Notes: a model not told the origin generated them from the sequence alone. A DNA stretch of 64,000 nt from Pseudomonadota bacterium (GCA_023388965.1 JAEWFF010000018.1:167075-231074); one strand, 5' to 3'; positions 34,590-43,112 are shown, numbered from the stretch's first letter. Numbers and translations are program-made.

Positions 34590-35495
34590 CTATGCCGTCG
34601 AAGCTGTTTTTAAACTTCTACGTAAACGTCGAAGCTGATCTCGTACCCGGTAGACAATTTTTCGCTGTTGAGCAAAGGGCTTGACCCATAGCTTTAGCGG
34701 TGTCGGGAAATTCGGCTCGGTCTCGCATTCCATGTGAAGGGTAGGCCATGGTGTTTTGAAAAGTATGCCAATACACCTGAGTGCGAGATCGTGCGGTGAG
34801 AGATGTGTAGCGCCTTGAAATGCGTCAGGTCTTGCTTGAGCCAAAAGGGCTCCGGTCTGGATTCCGATTTGCTCGAAGCTCTGCTTAGACCAAGCTAGCG
34901 GGTGAGCTTGATGAACGATAAAGGGAGCCGCGAGTCGCAGGAGAGGAACGTCGCGTTGCGCCAGTAAAGGCAACGCATAATCCCACCAAGGTATTCCAAA
35001 CTGGAATTTGCGGAAATCTTTATTGTGAAATGCGTTTGGAATCGTCGCGGGTGTAAAGGCCATGAAATCATACCCGCTCTTAAATTCGCGGCCGAGCGAA
35101 CATCCCAAGCGCTCGATGTCAGTCCGCCACGACGTGACAAAGCAACCGGCAGCCATTGAGGATATGATATCCGCTGCATGCGCAGCTTTAAGCATGTAGA
35201 TGTCGCAATTGACGAAAGCGACTGGTTCATTTGTTCGCAGTGTGTCGAAGGCCGCGCCGAAGCAAGGGCCGCGCTCAGGATAGAAGGCTTCGCTATTATC
35301 GATTCCTATCACCTCGATCGGGAGTTCAAGGGCGCGAACCTGGTCAACTTCCTTGGAAGGATTGATTGAAACTGGATCGAAGCCGTTGGCCTTCCAAGAG
35401 TTCAAACAGCTCGCAAGATAATCTGCGCCAATCTCGGTCCCGCTGCGGGGATCTGTGCGGGAAAAGCGTGGGGGTATCGAGGTTATCAAGCGCAT
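34590..35495 (-). CDS. Glycosyltransferase-like protein (cargo)
   Basis: A 301-residue cytosolic protein. The region AFVNCDIYML near residues 92-101 resembles the DxD-type acidic motif of GT-A glycosyltransferases, and the following FGIPWWDYALPLL segment is seen in some sugar transferases of that group. Assignment is only by pattern. It overlaps the end of the FkbM methyltransferase gene by ten bases and is transcribed against the phage late genes. Base composition is visibly less GC-rich than in the flanking genes. Confidence 0.55.
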   Translation of the reverse strand: MRLITSIPPRFSRTDPRSGTEIGADYLASCLNSWKANGFDPVSINPSKEVDQVRALELPIEVIGIDNSEAFYPERGPCFGAAFDTLRTNEPVAFVNCDIYMLKAAHAADIISSMAAGCFVTSWRTDIERLGCSLGREFKSGYDFMAFTPATIPNAFHNKDFRKFQFGIPWWDYALPLLAQRDVPLLRLAAPFIVHQAHPLAWSKQSFEQIGIQTGALLAQARPDAFQGATHLSPHDLALRCIGILFKTPWPTLHMECETEPNFPTPLKLWVKPFAQQRKIVYRVRDQLRRLRRSLKTASTA

Positions 35496-36334
35496 GGCTT
35501 GTCCTCGCGGTAGATATACCAGTCGTCGAACAAGGTCAGTTCGGGTTGAATTCGCTCGTAGCCGTGGCGTGACAGTAGGTCGTGAATTCTTTCGCGCGCC
35601 GGGGTGTAATTATGTTCGACGCATATCGAGCCGAAGCGCCAGCGCGAGAAGTCTAGCGCGCTCAAAATCTCATACTCAGAACCTTCCGTGTCGATCGATA
35701 AGAATTCGATGAAAGAAGGCGCGCCTGCCTGATCGAGAAGATCGGCAAGCGATATTGTTTTGACTGCAACTGTCTTGTGATCAGCCTGGCGCAGATGCTC
35801 GTGATGGTCGTTCGGGTTGAAATCTGAGATGCGAGAAAGCGTACTATCCCGGGTGATCTCGAAATCGACGGTAAGGCCGCTTTCCGAGTGGACAGCGTCC
35901 GTGCAGATATAGCATCGGCGGTTCGCCCGCAGCGGCGTGGCGAGTTCAGGATTGGGTTCAGCGACAATACCTCGCCAGCCGATATTTTCGAGCAAAAGGG
36001 TATTGCTCAGATCGACGCCATCGTGGGCGCCGATCTCGACGAAGTAGCCGTCGCGAGCATTGTTGGACGACCATAGCGCCCAGAGGTCTTGGAAAAGCTG
36101 CGAGTGCGACCGCGTGACCCGCCGTGAGGCGAAGCGGAAAAACCCAGCTATGTCGGTGGGAGGAGCATACGAGGACGTGCCGTTTATCCTGATCGAGAGC
36201 AATGCGTCGATCAGATCAGACCCAAATGAGGGGATTGGTTTTGGCTTTTTGAGGCCAAGTCGAATTCTTAGCGGAGAGAGAAATCCCATCCGGCGACCGT
36301 AATCGCGCCCTATGTGAGGCGTCAAGCGCGTCAC
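35486..36334 (-). CDS. FkbM family methyltransferase (cargo)
   Basis: A 282-residue SAM-dependent methyltransferase. FkbM marks are YFVEIGAHDGVDLSNT near 97-112 (SAM loop), GIVAEPNP near 122-129 and FLSIDTEGSEYEIL near 208-221. Family members O-methylate sugars or polyketides, often in surface glycans. It is the upstream partner of the glycosyltransferase-like gene, suggesting a common glycan substrate. A typical start codon and a moderate site precede the ATG at 36334. Confidence 0.82.
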   Translation of the reverse strand: MTRLTPHIGRDYGRRMGFLSPLRIRLGLKKPKPIPSFGSDLIDALLSIRINGTSSYAPPTDIAGFFRFASRRVTRSHSQLFQDLWALWSSNNARDGYFVEIGAHDGVDLSNTLLLENIGWRGIVAEPNPELATPLRANRRCYICTDAVHSESGLTVDFEITRDSTLSRISDFNPNDHHEHLRQADHKTVAVKTISLADLLDQAGAPSFIEFLSIDTEGSEYEILSALDFSRWRFGSICVEHNYTPARERIHDLLSRHGYERIQPELTLFDDWYIYREDKPCA

Positions 36335-36430
36335 TGCCCTGCGCCAGCGGTTGAAATATTGTGATTATTTCATAGTAATCTGTGCCGCTCTTCAATTGCG
36401 GCCATGAATAAATCCGGCTAAAATCTTGCA

Positions 36431-37099
36431 ATGATCGTGTTTATTTCCGGCATGCCGCGCAGTGGCTCCACCTTTAGCTTCAATGTCGTGCGGCTTGTTT
36501 TGGCAAGGCGCGGGACAGTTCAAGCGGTCACTTCCGAGCATAGTGACGGTCTGTTGCCGAAAGGGCAGGTCGATCATGTGATTAATAAGGCCCACGGCGC
36601 CGACGCCCGGATGATTGAGATGGTTAAGAGTGGGGAAGCTCGATCAATCTGCACGATTCGGCGTCCGGAGGATGCGATCCTATCGTGTATGTATGTTTTT
36701 GGCCGTGGCTTGAATGAGACTATAGAAACATTTGGCCGGTGGGTCGATATGTACAAACATATCGCACCGCATTCGCTTATCGTTACGCTAGATAAGATCG
36801 AGACCGACCCCGTGGGATCTGCTCTAGAAATCGGACGCTATGTATGTTCGGATTTGACGGAGGCAGAAGCGGAGGAGATAGCAGTGGCGCTCGACAAGAA
36901 CAAAATAAAAGTCGCAACTGAGAATCTTAGACAGGAGCACGCGCGCGATGTTGGTTTCAGCTATTACGATGCGGAAACGTTTTTCCATCGGCGACATGTG
37001 TCTGATCGAGAGAAATTCGATCGTAATCCGGAATTAGTAGACGCTATCCGCAAGGCTGTGCGCTCTTGGACCGACGAGCGCGGCGATTTCTGCCTATGA
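36431..37099 (+). CDS. Sulfotransferase-like protein 1 (cargo)
   Basis: A 222-residue protein with the PAPS 5'-phosphosulfate loop GMPRSGSTFSFN at residues 7-18 and a 3'-phosphate region ICTIRRPEDAILSCMY near 73-88. No signal peptide is visible, as expected for cytosolic sulfotransferases that act on nucleotide sugars, lipids or glycolipids. It is the only cargo gene on the plus strand, diverging from the FkbM gene. Confidence 0.78.
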   Translation: MIVFISGMPRSGSTFSFNVVRLVLARRGTVQAVTSEHSDGLLPKGQVDHVINKAHGADARMIEMVKSGEARSICTIRRPEDAILSCMYVFGRGLNETIETFGRWVDMYKHIAPHSLIVTLDKIETDPVGSALEIGRYVCSDLTEAEAEEIAVALDKNKIKVATENLRQEHARDVGFSYYDAETFFHRRHVSDREKFDRNPELVDAIRKAVRSWTDERGDFCL

Positions 37100-37142
37100 A
37101 AGAAAAGATATGTCTGCGCCGCATTGACATCGATTGTCATCG

Positions 37143-37976
37143 CTAGCGCGCATTATAGCCAAACCTGTCGAGTATATCCTCGAAGCGTTCGTCTAATGCC
37201 TTGATAGTTGAGGGTTTTAGCACTTCGCGATGGTTCCCTGGTTTCACCTGTCGAATGTGATCTTGGGGGTTTGGCGTTTTGGGGATGACATCGTTCTTGT
37301 TGGCAATCCTGTTTGCCGCAAATCGTGACACTGGGAGATCGAGGTCGCGCGTCAGATCATGTACCCACTGACGCTTGTTGAAGATGATATCTTCGTAGCG
37401 ATAGATCACCCAGTCGGCGTTTATTATTTGCATGTACTGGCGATAGTTATGGATTACCTTCTCATCTATTCCGGCCGACAGGATGAACTCATCAATACTA
37501 ATGTTGCGCGCCATTTCGCGTCTCGCCAGTACACGGTCCCGCGCCTCTCCAGCCTCTGGCACGACATGACTGAATGCGATTGAGAAATAAAGGCTAGTCA
37601 GCATATCCCGGGGGTCACGGATGAGAAGAACCTTGCGGCGCCCCTCGATCGCTTCTGGCGGAATGAAATCGGAAAGTGCTCGGAACCCGACAAACACATA
37701 ACCTTCTCTCCGTAGGATCGGCCCAACTACCTCTCGCGTCAGACGAAACTCCGGCGTACCCTGAACGAACGATGTGCTTGGTATATTGATGGCCGGCACC
37801 CTAGCGGCGGCTGCGAGCTGCATCACCACACGCTCTAGAAGCGTCGATCCTGCCTTGTGCAGACTGAATGAGAATACGCTCGCTCTTGCTGCAGGTGGCG
37901 GTAGCTCCAGTATGACCGGAGATGGGCCTTCCGTGAGGGCAATCTGTTCCAATTTTATCCGCTCCTGGAAAGGCAA
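37143..37976 (-). CDS. Sulfotransferase-like protein 2 (cargo)
   Basis: A 277-residue protein with the PAPS loop SLHKAGSTLLERVV at about 39-52 and LLIRDPRDMLTSLYFS at about 117-132 (3'-phosphate site RDPRD). The rest matches the sulfotransferase fold. The first start codon in this frame is a TTG at 37976, so the N terminus is uncertain. It lies 29 bases downstream of the third sulfotransferase gene, so the two are probably one transcript. Confidence 0.78.
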   Translation of the reverse strand: MPFQERIKLEQIALTEGPSPVILELPPPAARASVFSFSLHKAGSTLLERVVMQLAAAARVPAINIPSTSFVQGTPEFRLTREVVGPILRREGYVFVGFRALSDFIPPEAIEGRRKVLLIRDPRDMLTSLYFSIAFSHVVPEAGEARDRVLARREMARNISIDEFILSAGIDEKVIHNYRQYMQIINADWVIYRYEDIIFNKRQWVHDLTRDLDLPVSRFAANRIANKNDVIPKTPNPQDHIRQVKPGNHREVLKPSTIKALDERFEDILDRFGYNAR

Positions 37977-38004
37977 GCCTGCGCCGGTCGAATCGCAGAA
38001 GCCG

Positions 38005-38658
38005 CTAAAATTCGTATGAGAAGGCTTCCAGTTCGTCGCGACAGCCTACTTCGACGCGAGCGCGCGCAGTCGGTGTATAATAAAGCCGGTAATGTTCGGG
38101 ACGCTTTCGGATATCGCCTTTATAGCTCCCAAGCCGTGCGGGGTCGTCAGCAATGCCGAGCCTGCGGCTTACAGCCAAGATGTCGTCCGTCAGTCTTTCG
38201 TGACGAATTACTTCGTCCACACATATTGCGCCATCGATACAATAGATGGCTCTCGACGAGGGAATCTCAGATACGGATTCGATCCATTCACAGAACTGGT
38301 GCTTGATATCTGGAAATGTGTCCGTCCTGTTTTTGGGTACGAAATGCCACCACTCGGACACCAGCCGGTCGAACGGGTTTCTGACAGTACAAAACTTGAA
38401 ATAGCTGGCCCAAATTTCATCGCCAATCTGCTCACGGACGGCCGCCGCGGGCATGTGGTTGTACCAACGAGCGCCAATCACATCAGCGGATCGTCGTCCG
38501 ACTATTCCCTCGGAGTATATCTGTTCAGGGCACCCATGTTCTTCTGTTCCCGCCATGTGCGCAGGCCGGCAGTAACGCTCGAAGAAAATCTCTACGGACG
38601 TTCCCGCCGTCTTCTTCGTCTTGAGGAAAATGAACTTTCGGGCGTGCGAGACAAGCAT
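38005..38658 (-). CDS. Sulfotransferase family 2-type protein 3 (cargo)
   Basis: A 217-residue protein with KTKKTAGTSVEIF near residues 13-25 (5'-phosphosulfate loop, K-T-x-x-T) and CTVRNPFDRLVSEWW near 90-104 (3'-phosphate loop), the pattern of carbohydrate sulfotransferases. The frame continues to 38757, but the residues before the ATG at 38658 do not fit. It starts the minus-strand cargo run that ends with the glycosyltransferase-like gene, and its promoter must lie in the 38659-38790 region facing the lysis genes. Confidence 0.8.
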   Translation of the reverse strand: MLVSHARKFIFLKTKKTAGTSVEIFFERYCRPAHMAGTEEHGCPEQIYSEGIVGRRSADVIGARWYNHMPAAAVREQIGDEIWASYFKFCTVRNPFDRLVSEWWHFVPKNRTDTFPDIKHQFCEWIESVSEIPSSRAIYCIDGAICVDEVIRHERLTDDILAVSRRLGIADDPARLGSYKGDIRKRPEHYRLYYTPTARARVEVGCRDELEAFSYEF

Positions 38659-38732
38659 AGCCAACCCTACCGACCCCCTGAATCCCCCGTCAAGCGCGCA
38701 ACCTAAGCCGCGCAAGTGACCCGTCTTTTCTG

Positions 38733-38754
38733 GCCCGCCTCGTGCGGGCTTTTT
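38733..38754 (+). terminator. Intrinsic terminator ahead of the endolysin gene
   Basis: GCCCGC (38733-38738), loop CTCGT, GCGGGC (38744-38749), then TTTTT. A nearly identical terminator lies at 48157-48180 in the neighbouring element. Confidence 0.8.
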
Positions 38755-38789
38755 CATGCCCTCCGGGGCTCCCCAAAATGGAGAATGAG

Positions 38790-39485
38790 ATGCGCAAGAT
38801 CAGCGAACTGATCTGGCACTGCACTGCCACGCCCGAGGGCCGCGAAGTGTCCGCTGCCGAGATCGATCGCTGGCACAAGGCGCGCGGCTGGACCGGAATC
38901 GGCTATCACAAGGTCGTCCATCTCGACGGATCGGTGAGCCAGGGGCGGCCGGAATCCAAGATCGGCGCGCACGTCGCCGGCCGGAACACCGGCACCATCG
39001 GCTATGTTTATGTCGGCGGTGTCGAGAGGGACGGCAAAACCCCGAAGGACACGCGCACGGCCGCGCAGAAGCGCACCATGCGCCGCCTCACCATCGAGGC
39101 GATCAAGAAGTATGGCCTGACCATGGTGTCGGGTCACCGGGACTATGCCGCCAAGGCGTGCCCGTGCTTCGACGCGCGCGGCGAATATGGCCCGCTGCTG
39201 AAAGCGCCGATCATCCCGAACACGCCGCCCGCGCCGATCCCCGAAACATTCGAGCGCGATGTCGGCATGCCGGACAAGGACCCCGCCGCCGTGCAGGCGC
39301 GCGATGATGTCGCCGGGGCTGCGACGGGCCTGACGGGCGTTGCCGGTGCCGGAGCGGTCCTTGGCGAGGTCACGGAGAAGATCGAGCCTCTGGCCTATTA
39401 CAGCGACTACATCATGCTGATGTTCGTCGGTCTGACCATGGCCGGTGTCGGCATCCTGATTTGGTCGCGGGTGCGTAAGCGGTGA
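38790..39485 (+). CDS. N-acetylmuramoyl-L-alanine amidase endolysin with C-terminal anchor
   Basis: About 231 residues with an amidase_2 domain: IWHCTATP near 8-15 with the first zinc His, WTGIGYHKVVHLDG near 30-43, and VSGHRDYAAKACPC near 123-136 with the second His and the catalytic Lys. A C-terminal hydrophobic segment near 205-225 could anchor the enzyme in the membrane until the holin acts. The ATG at 38790 follows a GGAG with good spacing; an ATG at 38778 is also in frame. The stop overlaps the spanin start. Confidence 0.85.
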   Translation: MRKISELIWHCTATPEGREVSAAEIDRWHKARGWTGIGYHKVVHLDGSVSQGRPESKIGAHVAGRNTGTIGYVYVGGVERDGKTPKDTRTAAQKRTMRRLTIEAIKKYGLTMVSGHRDYAAKACPCFDARGEYGPLLKAPIIPNTPPAPIPETFERDVGMPDKDPAAVQARDDVAGAATGLTGVAGAGAVLGEVTEKIEPLAYYSDYIMLMFVGLTMAGVGILIWSRVRKR

Positions 39486-39850
39486 TCGCGTTCGCACTTT
39501 CGTTCCTGCCCGGCGTCGGCACGCTGAAGCGATGGGCACTGATCCTTGGCGGCGGCGCGCTTGCGCTGTCGCTGGCCTTCGGCGCCGGATGGCTGACCGC
39601 GAAGATGGACGCCCGCGCCGAACGCAAGATCGCGGAATTGCAGGCACAGAACTCCGCTCTCCGCGCCGATCTGCGCAATGCCGAGATCGCGGCCGATTTC
39701 GCGTTTCAGCAGACCAAGGCCCAAGCGGCCGAAACCCTCACCCTCGAACAGAAGGTTGCCAGCTATGAAGCTGTGCTCGCCGCTCGCCCGGACAATGCCT
39801 GCGCTCTTACTGACGATGATGTTGGCAGGCTGCGCGGCATCCACCCCTAA
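39482..39850 (+). CDS. Rz-like inner-membrane spanin
   Basis: A 122-residue protein from GTG at 39482, overlapping the endolysin stop. An N-terminal membrane segment (residues about 18-38) is followed by a long coiled coil with AERKIAELQAQNSALRADLRNAEIAADFAFQ. This is the shape of Rz-type spanins, which link the inner membrane to an outer-membrane lipoprotein and disrupt the outer membrane at lysis. The Rz1-like gene is embedded in its 3' part in another frame. Confidence 0.78.
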   Translation: MIAFALSFLPGVGTLKRWALILGGGALALSLAFGAGWLTAKMDARAERKIAELQAQNSALRADLRNAEIAADFAFQQTKAQAAETLTLEQKVASYEAVLAARPDNACALTDDDVGRLRGIHP

Positions 39851-40067
39851 AGCGCCGCTGCGCGCTTTGCCGGCCGCCCCGGACTATCTGCGGCCGGTCA
39901 CGGCGCCTGCCGTTCGTGTTGGGCAGGACGCCCGCGCTGTGGCCGCTCAACACCGGGCAGCGCTTGGGCAGGCCAATACGCGGCTGTCACATGCTCGTTC
40001 CTGGTACGAGTGCGTGCGTACTTCCTATGGCGACGAGAAGCGCAAGTGCGCGGGGACAGGCGAATGA
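39795..40067 (+). CDS. Rz1-like outer-membrane spanin lipoprotein
   Basis: A 90-residue protein from the Met at 39795 (or 100 residues from 39765) in a different frame from the Rz-like gene and overlapping its last 56 bases. It has a signal peptide with the lipobox LAGC (residues about 9-12) followed by Pro-rich sequence, as expected for an outer-membrane spanin. The TGA overlaps the ATG of the next gene. Confidence 0.75.
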   Translation: MPALLLTMMLAGCAASTPKAPLRALPAAPDYLRPVTAPAVRVGQDARAVAAQHRAALGQANTRLSHARSWYECVRTSYGDEKRKCAGTGE

Positions 40068-40327
40068 ACCAGACATCCCGAACAATCTCGGAATCCGACG
40101 CCGAGGCCATTGCGCAAAAGACACTCGAAAAGCTGTTCGAGAATTTGGGCTTCGACATCTCGACGCCGCGCGGGCGGATCGAAGCCGCCGGCGCCTTTCG
40201 CCACCTCATGTTCTGGTATCGCATCTGGGGAATCGGAACCCGCGTCGGGATCGGCGCGGCTGCGACGGCGGCGGTTGCCTATGCAATCTACAAGCTCACC
40301 GGATGGGCTGGCCCGCCCTCGCCATGA
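40064..40327 (+). CDS. Small single-helix membrane protein, holin candidate
   Basis: An 87-residue protein from the ATG at 40064, which overlaps the Rz1-like stop. Residues 54-74 form a hydrophobic helix (IGTRVGIGAAATAAVAYAI). The N half is acidic. Position in the lysis module suggests a holin or antiholin role, but a single helix with this topology is not diagnostic. Stop overlaps the next ATG. Confidence 0.6.
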   Translation: MNQTSRTISESDAEAIAQKTLEKLFENLGFDISTPRGRIEAAGAFRHLMFWYRIWGIGTRVGIGAAATAAVAYAIYKLTGWAGPPSP

Positions 40328-40662
40328 TCCGCCTCGCTCTCGTCCTCCTGCTCGTCAGCGCCGCTCCTGCGCCCGCCTGCGAGCCTCCTGAGCGCGTTGC
40401 AACGGCCCTCCGCGTGCAGGGCTACCCCGTGGAGATCGTGAGCGAGACAGGGCCCGTGGCCCGCGCCATGCGGTTTCTGCGCAATAACGGCCTGCCGCGA
40501 TCCGTGACAGCCGATGGCCTGCTGCTGGTCGATCTCCCGGACGGACTGCGCATCTCGTTCATACGCCGCGACTGCCTCACCGGCATGGTCAGCATGGATC
40601 GGCCGACCGAAGAGGCCTTGCGCAATGCGCTGGCGGCCAGACCGCCGGGCCGGGATGCCTAG
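40324..40662 (+). CDS. Small secreted phage protein
   Basis: A 112-residue protein with a signal peptide (MIRLALVLLLVSAAPAPA) and a mature domain with one Cys pair (residues about 20 and 84). It starts in the stop of the preceding gene. No family recognised. It ends the lysis module. Confidence 0.55.
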   Translation: MIRLALVLLLVSAAPAPACEPPERVATALRVQGYPVEIVSETGPVARAMRFLRNNGLPRSVTADGLLLVDLPDGLRISFIRRDCLTGMVSMDRPTEEALRNALAARPPGRDA

Positions 40663-40781
40663 CGGCGACGGAACGTCTCATGGATTCAGGTCTTTAGGAA
40701 GGCAAGAATATTCGCGGGGATGGACTCCTCTTGTCTCCATTTCCTTCCTTGTCCCGTTGGCCATAAGGCCGGCGGGGCTTT

Positions 40782-41000
40782 TTACTTTCTTCCCGTCACC
40801 GTATCGCGCCCATGGATGATCGGCGCGACATTACGGCTCCTGCATTTTGAGCAGACAAAGGGCAGGGGCCGGACATAGAGGTCCAGATCAGGCGGGAGCT
40901 TGTGGAGGTCGAGAAGCGCGCTGTGCTCGCAATCCCGGCACCACACCGAGAAGCCCATGCGAGCGTTGATGAAATCCCTGACGGTGCTGATCTTGCCCAT
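40782..41000 (-). CDS. Small zinc-ribbon-like protein
   Basis: A 72-residue protein from ATG at 41000. It has CRDC near residue 21 and CSKC near residue 50, a likely zinc ribbon, with the pattern of small proteins found near rhizobial phage and conjugative genes. Its ATG overlaps the stop of the 32-residue upstream ORF (TGATG), supporting translation of both. Function unknown. Confidence 0.6.
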   Translation of the reverse strand: MGKISTVRDFINARMGFSVWCRDCEHSALLDLHKLPPDLDLYVRPLPFVCSKCRSRNVAPIIHGRDTVTGRK

Positions 41001-41098
41001 CACCCGAATATGGCGCGCCAGCCCTCATAGATGAGGCTCGCTACGAGGCCGATGAAGAACACCATAGCGAGGATCGAGGTCAGGCGGTGGTAGGACAT
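41000..41098 (-). CDS. Very small membrane protein (32 residues)
   Basis: Short frame translating to MSYHRLTSILAMVFFIGLVA followed by SLIYEGWRAIFG, a single membrane helix. It is directly coupled to the zinc-ribbon-like gene by a TGATG overlap. Small tail-anchored proteins of this kind are common at prophage ends, but no function can be named. Confidence 0.5.
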   Translation of the reverse strand: MSYHRLTSILAMVFFIGLVASLIYEGWRAIFG

Positions 41099-41153
41099 GG
41101 CGCGATCTTTTCGACAAGCCTTTCGACGTCGGCTGTTCAGATCGGGCTAAGTG

Positions 41154-41202
41154 CTGGTCGGAGTGAGAGGATTCGAACCTCCGACCCCCTCGTCCCGAAC
41201 GA
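41154..41202. repeat. attL: 49-bp copy of tRNA-Pro 3' part
   Basis: Identical to 57879-57927 over 49 bases; it contains the T arm, variable loop and anticodon arm half but lacks the 5' half, so it is a tRNA fragment left by integration. Confidence 0.9.
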
Positions 41203-41280
41203 TAGAGCATAAGGAAAAAACCTTTTATGTCAACGTGATAGCGGCGCCGTTCATGCGCACAAATCACGTTTTGTTCCGTT

Positions 41281-41302
41281 CAATCATTGCCAATCGTTGC
41301 CG
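41281..41302. repeat. Left arm-type repeats CAATCGTTGCCG
   Basis: CAATCGTTGCCG at 41291-41302 with a degenerate copy CAATCATTGC just before. The same 12-mer occurs twice in tandem at 57819-57842, next to the right end. This arrangement fits integrase arm-binding sites of a lambda-type attP. Confidence 0.55.
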
Positions 41303-41373
41303 TAACCGCACTCTGAGCACCTTCTGTTCTCGGAGCGATATCGCACGTCGGCATACGTACAGAAAGGGCGCCA

Positions 41374-41646
41374 ATGCGCATTAGTAGCCTGCAAAGATTA
41401 TCTAGTCCCCCAAGCGCGGCGGGGTGGCAGCCGATCGCCAGATTCACCGTTCACGTCACGGAGGATGTTCTTCTTTACGACGTTCTCCTGTCGCGCGGCA
41501 TGCGCGACAGCAGCCTCCGAGTTTTTCCCGCGCTGCGGTCCCACAATGCGCCCACGGCGAGTCTTTCGCCAGCCGCGCGGGCTGAAATCATCCGTCTCGC
41601 AGTTGATGCCCTGAAGGAAGAAACGAATGACCAGCGCGCAGCCTAA
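41374..41646 (+). CDS. Conserved phage hypothetical protein
   Basis: A 90-residue protein. The first half is an antiparallel-looking beta region (WQPIARFTVHVTEDVLLYDVLLSRG), the second a helical tail with LSPAARAEIIRLAVDALK. Comparable short proteins precede RepA-like genes in rhizobial elements. Function unknown. Overlaps the ATPase gene start by 20 bases. Confidence 0.6.
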   Translation: MRISSLQRLSSPPSAAGWQPIARFTVHVTEDVLLYDVLLSRGMRDSSLRVFPALRSHNAPTASLSPAARAEIIRLAVDALKEETNDQRAA

Positions 41647-43027
41647 AAACACCGACGAAACTTTCGACCGCTTCCTCGCGCTGGCCGATCACATCAACGC
41701 CGATAATCGCGCCACCGCCAACGTCATGCTGGCGCCGGCCGCGGCGGACTTTGAATCTCTCCATCCAGCCGCGCTGGCCGTCGCCCCGGACCGCGAATTG
41801 ACGCCGGACGAAACTGCCCGGCTTTGCATCCTTGCCGATGAGATCGCCGCCGTCGCCGAGGACGTTGCGGTTCTGATCTTTGAGAAGGACGGGCAGCCAC
41901 ACCTCATTGCTTCACCGCCTGCCATTCGGAAGGAGCCTGACGCAGCCCTGGCCACGCTGATCGTGGGAAGCGTGGTTGGGGCGTCCGCCCCAGCCGAAAC
42001 TCCGGAGCGTAAATGGCCGTCGTGGATCCCCAAGACATTCAGCGATCCGCCGAAGGCTGCCAACGACAACGCGCCGCCTCCCCATGACGCAGACGCCGCG
42101 AAACCCCGGTACCACCTGCAATCGGCAGCGGACCTGCTGACCAAGGAATTTCCGCCCGTCAAATTCGTGGTTCCTGGGCTCATACCAGAAGGTCTCACGA
42201 TCCTCGGGGGGCGCCCCAAGCTCGGGAAGAGCTGGCTCGCAGCTAATGTCTGCCTCGCTGTGGCGACAGGCGGTGCGGTGCTGGGGCAGGAATGCGAACA
42301 GGGTGATGCCCTTTACCTTGCGCTTGAAGACAACGAGCGTCGCCTTAAGGACCGCTTCGGTAAGCTTCTCCCACCGATTAAAAGCCTGCGCCCGGATATC
42401 TCTCGGCTGGCTTACATGACCGAAGCGCCGCGAATGAATGCTGGGCTAATCCAGGCGCTGGATATGTGGCGCACGACAATTGAAGACCCGCGCTTGATCG
42501 TTATCGACACCCTGGCGATGGTGCGCCCGCCAAAAGGCCGAAATCAGGGCGATTACGAAGCCGACTATGCCGCCCTGTCGCCGCTGCAGCTGTATGCGAG
42601 CGAGCACCGGGTGGGAATCATCGTGGTTACGCACGTCCGGAAGGCTGAGGCCGCCGATCCGCTGGAGATGATCAGCGGCACCAACGGCCTCACAGGCGCT
42701 GGCGACACGGTCATGGTCCTCAACCGCGACTCCGATGGCGCAAAGCTGTACGGCCGCGGACGAGACTGTGAGGAATACGAAAAGGCGCTTCGGTTCGAAG
42801 CGGGCCGGTGGAGTGTCTTGGGCGATGCCGACGACGTGAAGCGCAGCGATCAGCGGCGGAAGATTCTATCAGCATTCGAAGAATCTCAGGCAGCCATGTC
42901 GCCCAAGGATATTTCCGAGGCGACTGGGATGTCGGCTCCGAACGTAAAATACCTCCTAGGGAAAATGGTCGCAGGCGAATTGGAAAAGCTGTCCTACGGC
43001 GCGTACCGACCGGCAGCGGCCGCTTAG
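41627..43027 (+). CDS. RepA-like AAA ATPase (replicative)
   Basis: A 466-residue protein of the RepA/DnaB-like AAA_25 group. The Walker A motif GGRPKLGKSWLA is near residues 192-203 and Walker B VIDTLAM near 291-297 (LIVIDTLAMV). A C-terminal winged-helix segment (SPKDISEATGMSAPNVKYLLGKM) follows. Such proteins act as helicases or initiators in phage and satellite replication. The upstream small gene overlaps it, so they are expressed together. Confidence 0.8.
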   Translation: MTSAQPKNTDETFDRFLALADHINADNRATANVMLAPAAADFESLHPAALAVAPDRELTPDETARLCILADEIAAVAEDVAVLIFEKDGQPHLIASPPAIRKEPDAALATLIVGSVVGASAPAETPERKWPSWIPKTFSDPPKAANDNAPPPHDADAAKPRYHLQSAADLLTKEFPPVKFVVPGLIPEGLTILGGRPKLGKSWLAANVCLAVATGGAVLGQECEQGDALYLALEDNERRLKDRFGKLLPPIKSLRPDISRLAYMTEAPRMNAGLIQALDMWRTTIEDPRLIVIDTLAMVRPPKGRNQGDYEADYAALSPLQLYASEHRVGIIVVTHVRKAEAADPLEMISGTNGLTGAGDTVMVLNRDSDGAKLYGRGRDCEEYEKALRFEAGRWSVLGDADDVKRSDQRRKILSAFEESQAAMSPKDISEATGMSAPNVKYLLGKMVAGELEKLSYGAYRPAAAA

Positions 43028-43112
43028 TGTACCCCCTCACTCCCCTTACTTTAAACTCTTCACCTAGACGAAGAGTGAGGGGAGTGAGGAGAGTAAGGGG
43101 GGTCTACCTAGT
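43028..43112. terminator. Inverted-repeat region between convergent genes
   Basis: ACTCTTC (43055-43061) and GAAGAGT (43070-43076) form a stem, flanked by CCCCTCACTCCCCTTACT and an almost complementary AGTGAGGGGAGTGAGGAG tract. This would terminate the RepA-like and the convergent 176-residue gene from both sides. Confidence 0.55.

Larger units (their letters stand above)
27724..41153 (+). mobile_element. Prophage remnant: tail, cargo and lysis modules
   Basis: Late genes of a tailed phage in normal order: tape measure (5' truncated), two tail proteins, fibre, a cargo cassette, endolysin, spanins and small membrane proteins. No integrase, repressor, replication, terminase, portal or capsid gene remains, and no left attachment site was found. 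The right end abuts the tRNA-Pro fragment at 41154, so the element may once have used the same tRNA. Its left boundary is placed at the tape-measure truncation. Confidence 0.8.
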
